A stretch of 16,650 nucleotides of DNA from DATBMY01 sp036554605 (GTDB lineage: Bacteria > Acidobacteriota > Blastocatellia > UBA7656), in NCBI GenBank assembly GCA_036554605.1, contig DATBMY010000373.1, positions 1 through 16,650 of the forward strand, given 5' to 3'. The number at the start of each line of letters is the position of its first letter. Within the stretch, counting starts at the first letter, position 1. Positions 1 through 7,586 of the stretch are shown piece by piece. Made by a program: the position numbers and the translations under genes. The notes beneath the pieces are model-generated. The model was not told the origin of the DNA, did no database searches, and saw only the letters and a list, made by a program, of their open reading frames with translations.

Positions 1-125
1 TTTTGATGTCGCTCCCTGTCGGACTAATTGTCGCTTCGTGTTGTCTCGTGTCGAAAGCCGGCACTCGCAATCAGAGCCGTGGTGATGGAACCGTTATCCT
101 ATACCCGAAAACTGAATAGCCTGCC

Positions 126-839
126 CTAGCAATCTTCAACTTTAACTGTGGTCGGGGCTTCTGTGATAGCTTGAAGAATTGCCGAAGCCAATTCTTCAAC
201 GGCGTTTGATAGCGCCCGCTCCTGGGCAGAGTTTCCAAATACACTTCCCTTTACACCGGCAGACGCAGATGCGTCCTCTTGCGCGCCAACTCCTTCGGAG
301 CGAAAAGTCTTAATGCTGGCCGATTCAACTGAGATGATTTCGCTATAAAGCTGCGCTCTGAAGATCGCCCGCTCGCCTTCGCCTTCTCTCGTTAAGCCGA
401 GCAGCCCGCCGCGAACTACGTACTTGACCCCGTATCCCTTGCCAAGTGTCGTTAGCTGTTCCAGAGTCATCATCTTGATTGATAAATCGCTCCCTGCGCT
501 GATTGCGCGCGGCAGCACATTTTTGGAAGTCAAGATGATTTTCTGACGCAGTTCCTGAGCAACCTTCAGGCATAGTTCAGGGCGAAGGTTCAAGCTGCTC
601 TCATTCTGGAAGTCAAGAATCCCAAGCGAGAGCGCCTGAGAGTTATCCATCTTCTGCCCGGCCAGGCTGTGGCTCGCGAGGCTGCGAACCTGTCCCAGGA
701 TTAAGCACAACGAAATAATAGCGTAAAAGACGCGGCTTACGGCTCCGGACGATCCTCTATATGAGCGGGCTTTAATAATCTGATTGGAGTTGATGAGTGT
801 CGTAAAATGCATCGCGATTTGTTCAGCATCACTTTTCAT
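126..839 (-). CDS. CsgG/LpoB-fold envelope protein (hypothetical)
   Basis: 237-residue protein. The start at 839 is chosen because a clear AAAGGAG lies nine bases upstream; the frame is open to 1028, but that 63-residue extension is Arg-rich and looks non-coding. A hydrophobic stretch at residues 34-52 follows a polar N-terminus and could be a membrane anchor or a late signal. Residues 68-185 resemble CsgG/LpoB-type envelope proteins: an opening strand GILDFQNES, a long helix with AQELRQKI, then a helix and strand with TLGKGYGVKYVVRGGLLGL, then QLYSEIISVES and a RSEGVG strand. Known members are periplasmic or outer-membrane-associated and bind partner proteins or form export pores; which applies here cannot be read from sequence. 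It ends in a Cys. It lies 97 bases downstream of another minus-strand gene, possibly in one transcript. The fold call is from recalled family pattern, not a search. Confidence 0.68.
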   Translation of the reverse strand: MKSDAEQIAMHFTTLINSNQIIKARSYRGSSGAVSRVFYAIISLCLILGQVRSLASHSLAGQKMDNSQALSLGILDFQNESSLNLRPELCLKVAQELRQKIILTSKNVLPRAISAGSDLSIKMMTLEQLTTLGKGYGVKYVVRGGLLGLTREGEGERAIFRAQLYSEIISVESASIKTFRSEGVGAQEDASASAGVKGSVFGNSAQERALSNAVEELASAILQAITEAPTTVKVEDC

Positions 840-848
840 GTCTTCAGG

Positions 849-855
849 CTCCTTT
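849..855 (-). promoter_or_regulatory. Ribosome binding site deciding the start of the CsgG-like gene
   Basis: On the minus strand AAAGGAG sits nine bases before the ATG at 839. No similar element precedes the farther upstream start at 1028, so the shorter product is preferred. Confidence 0.7.
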
Positions 856-936
856 CTACATCTGTGCCGCGTTGAAAGAAGCCGGGGGCGGCTCTCGCCG
901 CCTTCCCGGCGCTTTTCCCTTATTCCAGACTGAGGG

Positions 937-1962
937 CTACCTTCTGGGCGAGTGAGTGATGACGAAGTTGTCTCCCTCGATTCTCGCGGATCGAACCTCG
1001 CCAATGGCTCGCGCGTCAAGAATCTCACGGAATACCCTGGCGACCGCCGGGCGAGCAGAGCCTCGATTTATCAGGTTGGAAAAAGCCTGCTCGATCTGCT
1101 GTTGAACTTCCCGTTTGTAATGTCCAAGCCTATCGCAGATGTCTATCCCATGAACATTGCAAATGCCTCCTGCTTGAATACTCCCTTCAAACCGCACTTG
1201 CACCCTGCCAAAAGTTATGCCGCCAAGATAAGCTGTTGGTTCCAGCAGGACATGGACCCGCATCCCCTGAATCTGGACGTCGGGAGCACCCTTGTCAGTT
1301 CCCACGGGACAGTCCTTCCATCCGCCTCCAATCAGCTCTTCCTTGATGCAGTGACCCTTAAGTTCTGTTCCGACATCTTCAAACTGAAATGTGAGCTTGA
1401 AGGATCTTCCTTCCGTGCCGACGTCTATGAGTTGGAGATTGACATCGTTCATGTAATAGAGCATGCGCACGCGCACGCGTATTGGGGCATTAATTGCAAC
1501 TTCGGGAGGAGTGAAATGCGCCTCCTCTCCGCCGAGGCAACTGCTCAATCTGAGGAAAGAATCATTCGCTACCAGCCAGCTATTTCCGTGGCGCGGGCCG
1601 TGATTGTTGATACGAATCTGCGTTCCTCTCATGCACCCCTCGATTAAGCTTGTAAGCCGCGCCGTGGCGATGCGCGTTTCGGCCAGCGGCACGCTATAGC
1701 CGAAGTCCTGGCTGCGAACCGATTGCACAGAAACGGTGTAGGACACCGATCGGCTTGCGGGCGACCAGGACCCGCCGGGGCAATCGCGAGGTGAGAGTTG
1801 AGGACTGAAGGTGTAGGTCCCGTATGGCAGGCCAGATAAAGTAACCACATAGTTCCACTGAGTCGCAAACTCCCCTCCGACCGGGGTCATCCTTGCCGTG
1901 ACCTGCCTGCTCGCGGGACCCCTGACCACAAAGGTCACAGGATTGGCAGGGCTGCAATTCAC
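937..1962 (-). CDS. Probably exported protein of unknown family, likely 5'-truncated
   Basis: I do not recognise this 341-residue protein. The first available start is a GTG at 1962 with no Shine-Dalgarno sequence. Residues 1-85 look like an Ig-like/Cna-B-like beta module (VTLSGLPYGTYTFSP is typical), the middle (about 95-270) is strand-rich, and residues 270-335 are more helical (REVQQQIEQAFSNLI). Eight cysteines suggest an oxidised, exported protein, yet no signal peptide is present. Reading back in frame beyond the GTG gives PTFTITGRISFVN, a plausible continuation of the beta module, before a stop at 2014-2016. I infer that the original N-terminus and signal peptide are missing and that the gene was cut at the junction near 2000. 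An antisense frame at 952-1647 is also open but reads as low-quality protein. Confidence 0.55.
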   Translation of the reverse strand: MNCSPANPVTFVVRGPASRQVTARMTPVGGEFATQWNYVVTLSGLPYGTYTFSPQLSPRDCPGGSWSPASRSVSYTVSVQSVRSQDFGYSVPLAETRIATARLTSLIEGCMRGTQIRINNHGPRHGNSWLVANDSFLRLSSCLGGEEAHFTPPEVAINAPIRVRVRMLYYMNDVNLQLIDVGTEGRSFKLTFQFEDVGTELKGHCIKEELIGGGWKDCPVGTDKGAPDVQIQGMRVHVLLEPTAYLGGITFGRVQVRFEGSIQAGGICNVHGIDICDRLGHYKREVQQQIEQAFSNLINRGSARPAVARVFREILDARAIGEVRSARIEGDNFVITHSPRR

Positions 1963-1985
1963 AAAAGATATGCGACCCGTAATGG

Positions 1986-2020
1986 TAAAAGTCGGTTCTA
2001 AAGCAATGCGGTCTTATTAG
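1986..2020. other. Head-to-head junction of two 5'-truncated genes
   Basis: On the minus strand the coding-like frame of the 937-1962 gene continues upstream to about 1995 and then stops at 2014-2016. On the plus strand the TonB-receptor frame continues upstream of its first ATG (2076) back to about 2013-2019, reading IRIGAGEALTIGNAGTF, and is stopped at 1986-1988. Both genes thus lose their 5' ends within the same roughly 30 bases, with no room for a promoter, signal peptide or ribosome site for either. I see no transposon ends, inverted repeats or target duplications there. A deletion/inversion scar or an assembly join would both fit. Confidence 0.55.
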
Positions 2021-2075
2021 AATCGGCGCGGGCGAGGCGCTGACCATCGGCAATGCCGGCACCTTCGTAGACGGT

Positions 2076-3968
2076 ATGTCCGACAACTCGGCGATTACGC
2101 TGGTTGACATTCTCTCAATCACACGAGGCCGTCACAGCATTCGCACGGGCGGCGGGATCATCTACTACCGGACTAATGTGACGACGAATAACAACCGGCG
2201 CGGCCAGATAAATTTCCAGAGCTTCAACTATTTCCTGCTCGGCCTGGCTACCAGTTCGCTGAATGCTGAGGGCATAAACACACGCTTCCTGCGCGCGGCT
2301 GACTACAGCCTTTTTCTACAGGATGATTGGAAGGTATCCGAGAAGCTCACCCTCAATCTCGGGTTGCGTTACGAGCTGGACCTTCCGCCTTACGAGACGC
2401 GGGGCGCGATTGGGACTTTCGATCCGGCGCTTTACCGGCCGAGGATGGAGGTGGACGCGAGCGGCAACCCCGTAGGCCCTCCCATCGGCGGATTTGTGCA
2501 GGCAGGGAATGTGATCCCGCAATACGACCTGGCTGGTGTGCCAAAGGTGGGCAAGCGCGTCTTCACGGGCATTGACCCGAATAACTTCGCCCCGCGCGTG
2601 GGCTTCGCTTATTCGCCTTTTGATTCGGGGCGGCTGGCCGTGCGCGGCGGCTACGGCATCTTCTATTCGCGCCCCTCCACGGTTCACATAAACAACACGA
2701 TAAACTCTCCGCCGACCTACGCCCTTCGCAGGAGTCCGGCGGGCGCTCTGGTTCGATTGGAAGACCCTTTCGTCCCTCTGCCATCGCAAGATCAATTCCC
2801 CACATTCGTCCCCGGCGTCCTCCTTAGCAGCAGTACGTTTGATCGCCGTCTGCGCACGGCTTACTTTCATCACTACAACGCCAGCCTTCAGTATGCGCTC
2901 TGGCAGGATCTGCTCCTTGAAGTCGCCTACGTCGGCACACGCGGGCAGAACCTGTTCCGCAACGTCCGCATCAACCAGGCGCGGCTGGCAAGCCCGCAAC
3001 AGCCGATTGTCAATGAAGTCACCGGGCAGGTGATTACAACCAACACGCCCGCGAACGCCACGCTTCGAGCCCCCTTTCAGGGCGCCGACATTGCCGGCTT
3101 TCAGCAGTTTCAGTACACGGCTGAGTCAGCCTACAACTCGCTACAGATGAGCTTGACGCGGCGGCTCTCTAAGGGGTTGCAACTGCTCGCTTCATACACT
3201 TATGCGAAGTCGCTCGACAACGCCTCGGGCCAGGGAGGAATTGATACGTCGCACATCCTCGGCAACCAGCTTGACGACCGCGCCAACCGCGGCGTTTCTG
3301 ATTTTGACCGGACGCATCGCTTCGTCTTGAGCTACCTGTGGGACTTGCCGAGTCCTGCCTTTGCGGCGAGATCAAGGGCCGGGCGGTTGCTGCTGTCCGG
3401 CTGGCAGGTGGCGGGTATCATCACAGCCATGTCCGGCCTGCCGATTGACATCCTCGATTCCAACGCGGGCTCATTTTATTTCGGGCCGAACAGCGGACTC
3501 TCCCGGCCAGGCTGGGCGGCTGGCGCAACTCGTCAAACGGCGATGACTAATGTTCCCGCCGGATACTACTTCAACCCGCTCGCCTTCGTAAGGCCGGTCG
3601 TCCAACCGGGCCAGCCAATACCAAGCTCGAACGGCACTGCTATCGCAAACGCGGTTGGCACAGACATCGGCAACGTGGGGCGCAACGTGCTGCGAGGGCC
3701 GCGACAGTCAAATGTGGATTTCTCCGTCATCAAGCGCTTGCAGATCAGCGAAACAAAGAACGTCGAGATGCGTGCCGAGTTTTTTAATCTCTTCAACCGG
3801 GTCAACTTTGCCAACCCGGTCGGCGACTTCAATGCGGTTCCCTCATCGAGCATCGATCCAAACACCGGCCGCATAATAAACCCGGCCGACCTGGGCGACT
3901 TCGGGCGCATCAACTCAACATCGAATAACCCGCGACTAATCCAGTTGGCAGTCAAGTTCAATTTCTGA
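2076..3968 (+). CDS. TonB-dependent receptor, Oar type, C-terminal barrel fragment
   Basis: Outer-membrane beta-barrel of a TonB-dependent transporter; substrate unknown. The 630 residues cover only the barrel: ADYSLFLQDDWKVSEKLTLN and LGLRYELDLPP are the usual mid-barrel strands of acidobacterial Oar-like receptors, NFAPRVGFAYSPF, LQLLASYTYAKSLDNASG and FDRTHRFVLSYLWDLP follow in the expected order, and the protein ends RLIQLAVKFNF with the terminal Phe needed for barrel insertion. Family members are usually 1000-1200 residues and begin with a signal peptide, a carboxypeptidase-regulatory-like beta domain and a plug; all three are absent. The frame remains homologous-looking upstream of the ATG to about 2013, then is lost. 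Without signal and plug it is probably non-functional, so it may best be treated as a pseudogene. No ribosome site is evident before 2076. Confidence 0.85.
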   Translation: MSDNSAITLVDILSITRGRHSIRTGGGIIYYRTNVTTNNNRRGQINFQSFNYFLLGLATSSLNAEGINTRFLRAADYSLFLQDDWKVSEKLTLNLGLRYELDLPPYETRGAIGTFDPALYRPRMEVDASGNPVGPPIGGFVQAGNVIPQYDLAGVPKVGKRVFTGIDPNNFAPRVGFAYSPFDSGRLAVRGGYGIFYSRPSTVHINNTINSPPTYALRRSPAGALVRLEDPFVPLPSQDQFPTFVPGVLLSSSTFDRRLRTAYFHHYNASLQYALWQDLLLEVAYVGTRGQNLFRNVRINQARLASPQQPIVNEVTGQVITTNTPANATLRAPFQGADIAGFQQFQYTAESAYNSLQMSLTRRLSKGLQLLASYTYAKSLDNASGQGGIDTSHILGNQLDDRANRGVSDFDRTHRFVLSYLWDLPSPAFAARSRAGRLLLSGWQVAGIITAMSGLPIDILDSNAGSFYFGPNSGLSRPGWAAGATRQTAMTNVPAGYYFNPLAFVRPVVQPGQPIPSSNGTAIANAVGTDIGNVGRNVLRGPRQSNVDFSVIKRLQISETKNVEMRAEFFNLFNRVNFANPVGDFNAVPSSSIDPNTGRIINPADLGDFGRINSTSNNPRLIQLAVKFNF

Positions 3969-4127
3969 GCATCGGGATTGTATCGGGCTGTGTCGCCTCG
4001 GATGCATAGAATGGCTTTTACTATTGGTCTGAATTATCAAAAGGATTATTATTCCCACATCAATACGCAGCCTGCCCCTGTGATTCAAACAGCGAGAATA
4101 CGTTTCAGCCCATAAGGGCAACAAGCT

Positions 4128-4811
4128 ATGTTCCAACCAGCCCGGAGAGATGAACGCGAGCAGCATAGCGGGTCGATAGAAAACTATACCTGGTTACGCA
4201 GAAACATAGGTCCGGTAGGGGTTGTATTGATACTGGGCGCAATCGTCCTGATCGCTCTTGTTATTCAAGAGAGCACCCGGAGGGAGTTAAACAAAAAGCC
4301 AACCATAGATCCCGAGGTCGCCAAAAAGCAGATGGAGGAGGCTTTTGCCGACTACTATAATCACCCGGTCAACCGCATGCTCAAGAGAATCAGGGAAGAG
4401 GGTGGCGCGAGCCGGGAGGCGATACGTGAAAATATACTGGCCGCTGACAAGACCGTAACGATTGAGGAATTGAAGAAGAACGCCGAGGCGCACGCCGGCA
4501 CGCCCTGGGCCTTCAATGGTAAAGTAGCGAAGATCTATGAGAGCAGGGACGGTTTTGGCCTCGACAAGACAACAGCGAAAATACTCATAGAGGGAGACCC
4601 GGGAAAACCGATCTGGGTGATCGGCAACTTTACGACATACTTCAGCGAGGACAGCTATGTCTATGCTGTCGGGTACATAGCGGGGATAACCTACCGGGAG
4701 CGGGACCGTGATTTCCTGACACCGGATGAGATTATACCGGTTCTGAGCGCGCGCGCGCTGGTGAAGCCGAGCGAAGCTAGAGAGTTTTTGGATGGACCAG
4801 AAACAAACTGA
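4128..4811 (+). CDS. Single-pass membrane protein with C-terminal beta domain (hypothetical)
   Basis: 227 residues. A short polar, Arg-rich N-terminus is followed by one strong membrane span (residues 28-47, VGVVLILGAIVLIALVI) and a charged helical linker (50-120). Residues about 124-190 form a strand-rich module (TPWAFNGKVAKIYESRDGFG, KILIEGDPGKPIWVIGNF, YVYAVGYIAG) that resembles OB-fold domains of the tRNA_anti-like type; this is a tentative resemblance only. By the positive-inside rule the N-terminus (PARRDER) is probably cytoplasmic and the domain periplasmic. A weak AAGGG lies about ten bases upstream of the ATG. It is convergent with the next gene, with only 12 bases between stop codons. 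No function can be assigned. Confidence 0.75.
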   Translation: MFQPARRDEREQHSGSIENYTWLRRNIGPVGVVLILGAIVLIALVIQESTRRELNKKPTIDPEVAKKQMEEAFADYYNHPVNRMLKRIREEGGASREAIRENILAADKTVTIEELKKNAEAHAGTPWAFNGKVAKIYESRDGFGLDKTTAKILIEGDPGKPIWVIGNFTTYFSEDSYVYAVGYIAGITYRERDRDFLTPDEIIPVLSARALVKPSEAREFLDGPETN

Positions 4812-4823
4812 TCAGATTATCGT

Positions 4824-5693
4824 TTAGCGCAAGTTGAACTCGATATTCAGCAGAACATAGTATGCAACGGGTTTACCGTCCTTCATCGCCGGTCTGAATT
4901 TTGACTTGCGCGCCGCTTCGACAGCCGTCTCGGTCAGCCCATCCGGAAGGCCCCTGACCACGTTCACTCGCTTTACTTCGCCGGTTTCATCGACAAGAAC
5001 CCTGACGACAACAACTCCGCTGACTTTATTTTCACGCGCCGCGTCAGTATATTGAGGGCGAATTCTACTCAATAATACCGGCTTGGTGTCGACGCTCCGG
5101 GCAACGTTGTCCCGAGGTGTTTCAGGTCTGACATATGGTGTAGAATTCGGGTCGCCGGAGCCGATGCCGCCGCCCATACCGGCTCCCACGCTCGGCTTTC
5201 CTTCCAGCTCGATAAAACCGGCAAGCTCGGGATGAGTCTGATCGGCTTGCTTCGCCACACTTTCGAGTCCCTTTGCAAGCGCCTGCCTGTCGAGGTTGTT
5301 TGCAGGCAGATCCCTCATGGCAAATAATGAAGAGTTAGATAGAACGAACTCGGTCGGCTCATACCGCTTGTTCAAATCGGCCTGCTTCTGTTTGAATTCC
5401 GCGGTCTCCGCCATCCTTCTGACATACCCTAGTCGGAGGCTGATTCTCAGGCTCTTCTTTTGCTGGTTCGGGTCGAGGTATATGTCGAATAGCTTCAGGT
5501 TCTCGCCCTCATAATGGAATCCCGTTATTAGCCATCGCCCCTTTTCATACTCAGTATATTTGTAGCCGGTCTCGGCAAGCAGCTTTGATACGTCTATCTC
5601 CTGGCTTGCTTGCGCCAGACAGAGCGAGGGCGCCGCGATTGCTAAAAAGAGCATGAATGCTCGAAGTGAGCTGTGGGGCTTGATTATACGCAT
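4824..5693 (-). CDS. Exported TonB C-terminal-domain protein
   Basis: 289 residues. Residues 1-29 form a signal peptide (basic MRIIKPHSSLR, hydrophobic core, then LCLAQA as a likely cleavage site). Residues 30-165 are a domain I do not recognise. A glycine-rich linker (GAGMGGGIGSG, about 170-180) leads to a TonB_C domain at 203-289 with the typical IRPQYTDAAR, VVVVRVLVDETGEV and FRPAMKDGKPVAYYV blocks. Classical TonB is anchored in the inner membrane by an uncleaved N-terminal helix and has a Pro-rich spacer; here both are replaced. TonB_C proteins of this layout are common in Acidobacteria and may not energise transport at all. The start is fixed by AGGAG seven bases upstream (5701-5705). 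An extended -10 promoter lies just in front. Confidence 0.85.
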   Translation of the reverse strand: MRIIKPHSSLRAFMLFLAIAAPSLCLAQASQEIDVSKLLAETGYKYTEYEKGRWLITGFHYEGENLKLFDIYLDPNQQKKSLRISLRLGYVRRMAETAEFKQKQADLNKRYEPTEFVLSNSSLFAMRDLPANNLDRQALAKGLESVAKQADQTHPELAGFIELEGKPSVGAGMGGGIGSGDPNSTPYVRPETPRDNVARSVDTKPVLLSRIRPQYTDAARENKVSGVVVVRVLVDETGEVKRVNVVRGLPDGLTETAVEAARKSKFRPAMKDGKPVAYYVLLNIEFNLR

Positions 5694-5715
5694 AGCGGTA
5701 CTCCTTTGGCCGCAT

Positions 5716-5745
5716 GCTATATCAGAGTTGAGCGACGAGAGTCAA
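5716..5745 (-). promoter_or_regulatory. Predicted sigma70-like promoter of the TonB-domain gene
   Basis: On the minus strand TTGACT (5740-5745) and TATAGC (5716-5721) are separated by 18 bases, and TGA directly before the -10 makes it an extended -10 element. The expected transcription start near 5709 would give a very short leader of about 16 bases that still contains the AGGAG ribosome site. Confidence 0.4.
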
Positions 5746-5859
5746 AGCAAATATCCCGCGAGGTCTGCTCTCCAGCCTGTTTCAAACCAGCTCTCCTTGC
5801 TCTTCACTCTACCCTTGTCCTAATATGCTCCTTCCCGCTGTCAATAACCTGAACATATT

Positions 5860-7068
5860 ATGATAAGCGTTGATCAGGCGCTCGCGATCGTTCTCGACAA
5901 TGTCGCCTCGCTGGGCGTAGAGACCGTCGCGCTTGAAAACGCCTGCGGGCGGGTCCTCGGCGAAGATATTATTGCCGACATCGACCTGCCCCCTTTTGAT
6001 CGCGCTCGCATGGATGGTTATGCGCTCCGCGCTTCGGACTCGGGTACAACGCCAGCTCGATTGCTCCTCATCGGCGAAACGGCGGCGGGGCAAAGCTTCG
6101 ACGGGCTTGTAGGAGAAGGCCAGGCCGTAAAAATATTCACCGGCGCGCCGGTGCCCGCCGGGGCCGACGCCGTTCAAAAAGTCGAGGTCACGCGCCAGAC
6201 CGGTGACTGGGTCGAGATACTTGAGCCGGTCGCGCCCGCTCAGTTCATCACCGCGCGCGCAAGCGAAGCCCGCGCCGGAGATAAGATTGCCCGCGCCGGG
6301 CGCCCGGTTGCCGCGGCAGAGATGGCCGCGCTCGCCTCTTTCGGATATTCAAGAGTTAAAGTCGGACGCCGCCCGCGCGTCGCCGCCATATCGACGGGCA
6401 GCGAGCTGGTCGCGGTATCCGATAGACCGGCCGGCGCCGAGATCAGAAACTCGAATGCTTATTCGATAGCCGCGTATTCTCAAAACGCGGGAGGCGCGGT
6501 CGAGATAGTAGGCACGGTTAAAGACTCACTTGACGAGACGCGCGAGGCGCTCGTTCGCGCCGCCGCCTCAAGCGACGTTGTGATCACGTCGGGCGGAGTC
6601 TCGATGGGCGATTACGATCTGGTCAAGGCCGCGCTGCGCGACATCGGCGCCGAAATCTTCTTTGATAAGGTTGTCATAAGGCCGGGCAAGCCTATAGTCT
6701 TTGCTCGCCTCGGGGCGACATTTTTTTTCGGGCTCCCGGGCAATCCCGTGTCGACTTCGGTCACCTTCAACGTCTTTGTGCGCCCGGCGCTTCGCCGCAT
6801 GCAGGGCGATGCGAGCCCCGTGCTGCCGACCGCGCGAGTGCGCGTCAGTCGCCCGTTGAAGGATTCATCGAGCAGGCGAAGCTATCTGCCCGCTCGCCTC
6901 ACCATTGAAGAGGGACAGGCCGTGGCGGAGCCTTTGAAATGGGGCGGCTCGTCCGACCTGGTTGCTTTCATCAATGCCGACGCATTGATAATCGTCCCCG
7001 AACAGACGCATGAAATAGCCGAGGGCGAGCTTGCGGAAGCGCTCCTGCTCGGCACGGTTCTACGATAG
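5860..7068 (+). CDS. moeA: Molybdopterin molybdotransferase MoeA
   Basis: Inserts molybdate into adenylylated molybdopterin, the last common step of molybdenum cofactor synthesis, in the cytoplasm. The 402 residues match the family length. Domain I/II signatures: LPPFDRARMDGYALR (about 43-57, with D52 in the conserved MDGYA motif) and KIFTGAPVPAGADAVQK (91-107). The nucleotide/MPT-binding domain (about 175-315) carries AAISTGSELV, VVITSGGVSMGDYD and FGLPGNPVSTSVTFN. The C-terminal domain IV follows from about 330. The start MISVDQALAIVL is the usual family N-terminus although no Shine-Dalgarno is visible. A run of eight T at 6721-6728 codes for part of the FFF before GLPGNP and is in frame. 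moaC follows after 19 bases, so the two are probably one operon; the gene is divergent from the TonB-domain gene. Confidence 0.97.
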   Translation: MISVDQALAIVLDNVASLGVETVALENACGRVLGEDIIADIDLPPFDRARMDGYALRASDSGTTPARLLLIGETAAGQSFDGLVGEGQAVKIFTGAPVPAGADAVQKVEVTRQTGDWVEILEPVAPAQFITARASEARAGDKIARAGRPVAAAEMAALASFGYSRVKVGRRPRVAAISTGSELVAVSDRPAGAEIRNSNAYSIAAYSQNAGGAVEIVGTVKDSLDETREALVRAAASSDVVITSGGVSMGDYDLVKAALRDIGAEIFFDKVVIRPGKPIVFARLGATFFFGLPGNPVSTSVTFNVFVRPALRRMQGDASPVLPTARVRVSRPLKDSSSRRSYLPARLTIEEGQAVAEPLKWGGSSDLVAFINADALIIVPEQTHEIAEGELAEALLLGTVLR

Positions 7069-7077
7069 AAGTTTGAT

Positions 7078-7085
7078 AGAGGAAG
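7078..7085 (+). promoter_or_regulatory. Ribosome binding site deciding the moaC start
   Basis: AGAGGAAG, with GAGG about five bases before the ATG at 7088. It supports this start over the in-frame upstream start at 7031, which would overlap moeA by 38 bases and add 19 residues not seen in the family. Confidence 0.7.
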
Positions 7086-7087
7086 TT

Positions 7088-7567
7088 ATGGCGCTGACGC
7101 ACATTGACGAAGAAGGACGCGCCCGCATGGTTGATGTGGGCGATAAGCCGGTAACTACACGCACGGCCGAGGCGAGCGGATTTGTTCGCATGTCCGGGGC
7201 GACCGTCGAAGCGATACGCGAGCAGCGCACGCCAAAAGGCGACCCCTTTGAAGTGGCGAGGGTCGCCGGGGTGATGGCCGCGAAGCGCACGTCGGAGCTG
7301 ATCCCGCTTTGCCATCCCCTGCCGCTCAGTTTCGTTGACGTCAAGCTGGAGCTGCGCGCCGATGGCGTCGCCATATCGGCCACCGCGCGGACCGATGGCA
7401 AGACCGGCGTCGAAATGGAAGCGCTCGCGGCCGCATCAATCGCCGCCCTCACCATATACGATATGTGTAAGGCGATAGATAAGGGGATGGTCATCTGCGA
7501 CATACAACTTGAATCAAAAACCGGAGGCAGGTCCGGAGATTATCATCGAAGCTCGAAAGAAGATTAA
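7088..7567 (+). CDS. moaC: Cyclic pyranopterin monophosphate synthase MoaC
   Basis: Converts the MoaA product (3',8-cyclo-7,8-dihydro-GTP) into cyclic pyranopterin monophosphate, the first stable intermediate of molybdenum cofactor synthesis. The 159 residues match the usual length. All family signatures are intact: ARMVDVGDK at the N-terminus, KGDPFEVARVAGVMAAKRTS (50-69), LIPLCHPL (71-78), TDGKTGVEMEAL (102-113), LTIYDMCKAIDKGM (121-134) and KTGGRSGDY (144-152). By alignment from memory K50, H76, D125 and K128 occupy the conserved active-site positions. It follows moeA by 19 bases and precedes a CheR-like gene by 19 bases; moaA is not in the window. Confidence 0.97.
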   Translation: MALTHIDEEGRARMVDVGDKPVTTRTAEASGFVRMSGATVEAIREQRTPKGDPFEVARVAGVMAAKRTSELIPLCHPLPLSFVDVKLELRADGVAISATARTDGKTGVEMEALAAASIAALTIYDMCKAIDKGMVICDIQLESKTGGRSGDYHRSSKED

Positions 7568-7586
7568 GTAAGCGCGGATTCATATA

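Noticed and set aside
6..119. Small plus-strand open frame of 37 codons with a hydrophobic N-terminus
   Set aside because: Too short, no ribosome site visible because it lies at the window edge, and no similarity I can name.
840..1028. N-terminal extension of the CsgG-like protein
   Set aside because: The extension is Arg/Ser-rich without protein character, overlaps the upstream gene, and a good ribosome site marks the start at 839.
952..1647. A 231-codon open frame on the plus strand, antisense to the 937-1962 gene
   Set aside because: Its translation has no recognisable domains and no ribosome site, and the opposite strand reads as a coherent beta-rich, Cys-containing protein.
2316..2999. 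A 227-codon minus-strand open frame inside the TonB receptor gene
   Set aside because: The receptor frame has clear family motifs throughout; the opposite frame is a by-product of GC-rich codon use.
4745..4759. GC dinucleotide run
   Set aside because: It is short and explained by Ser-Ala-Arg-Ala codons of the 4128-4811 gene.
5694..5859. Possible molybdenum-cofactor riboswitch before moeA
   Set aside because: The gap is only 166 bases and I could not find the paired stems expected of that RNA class.
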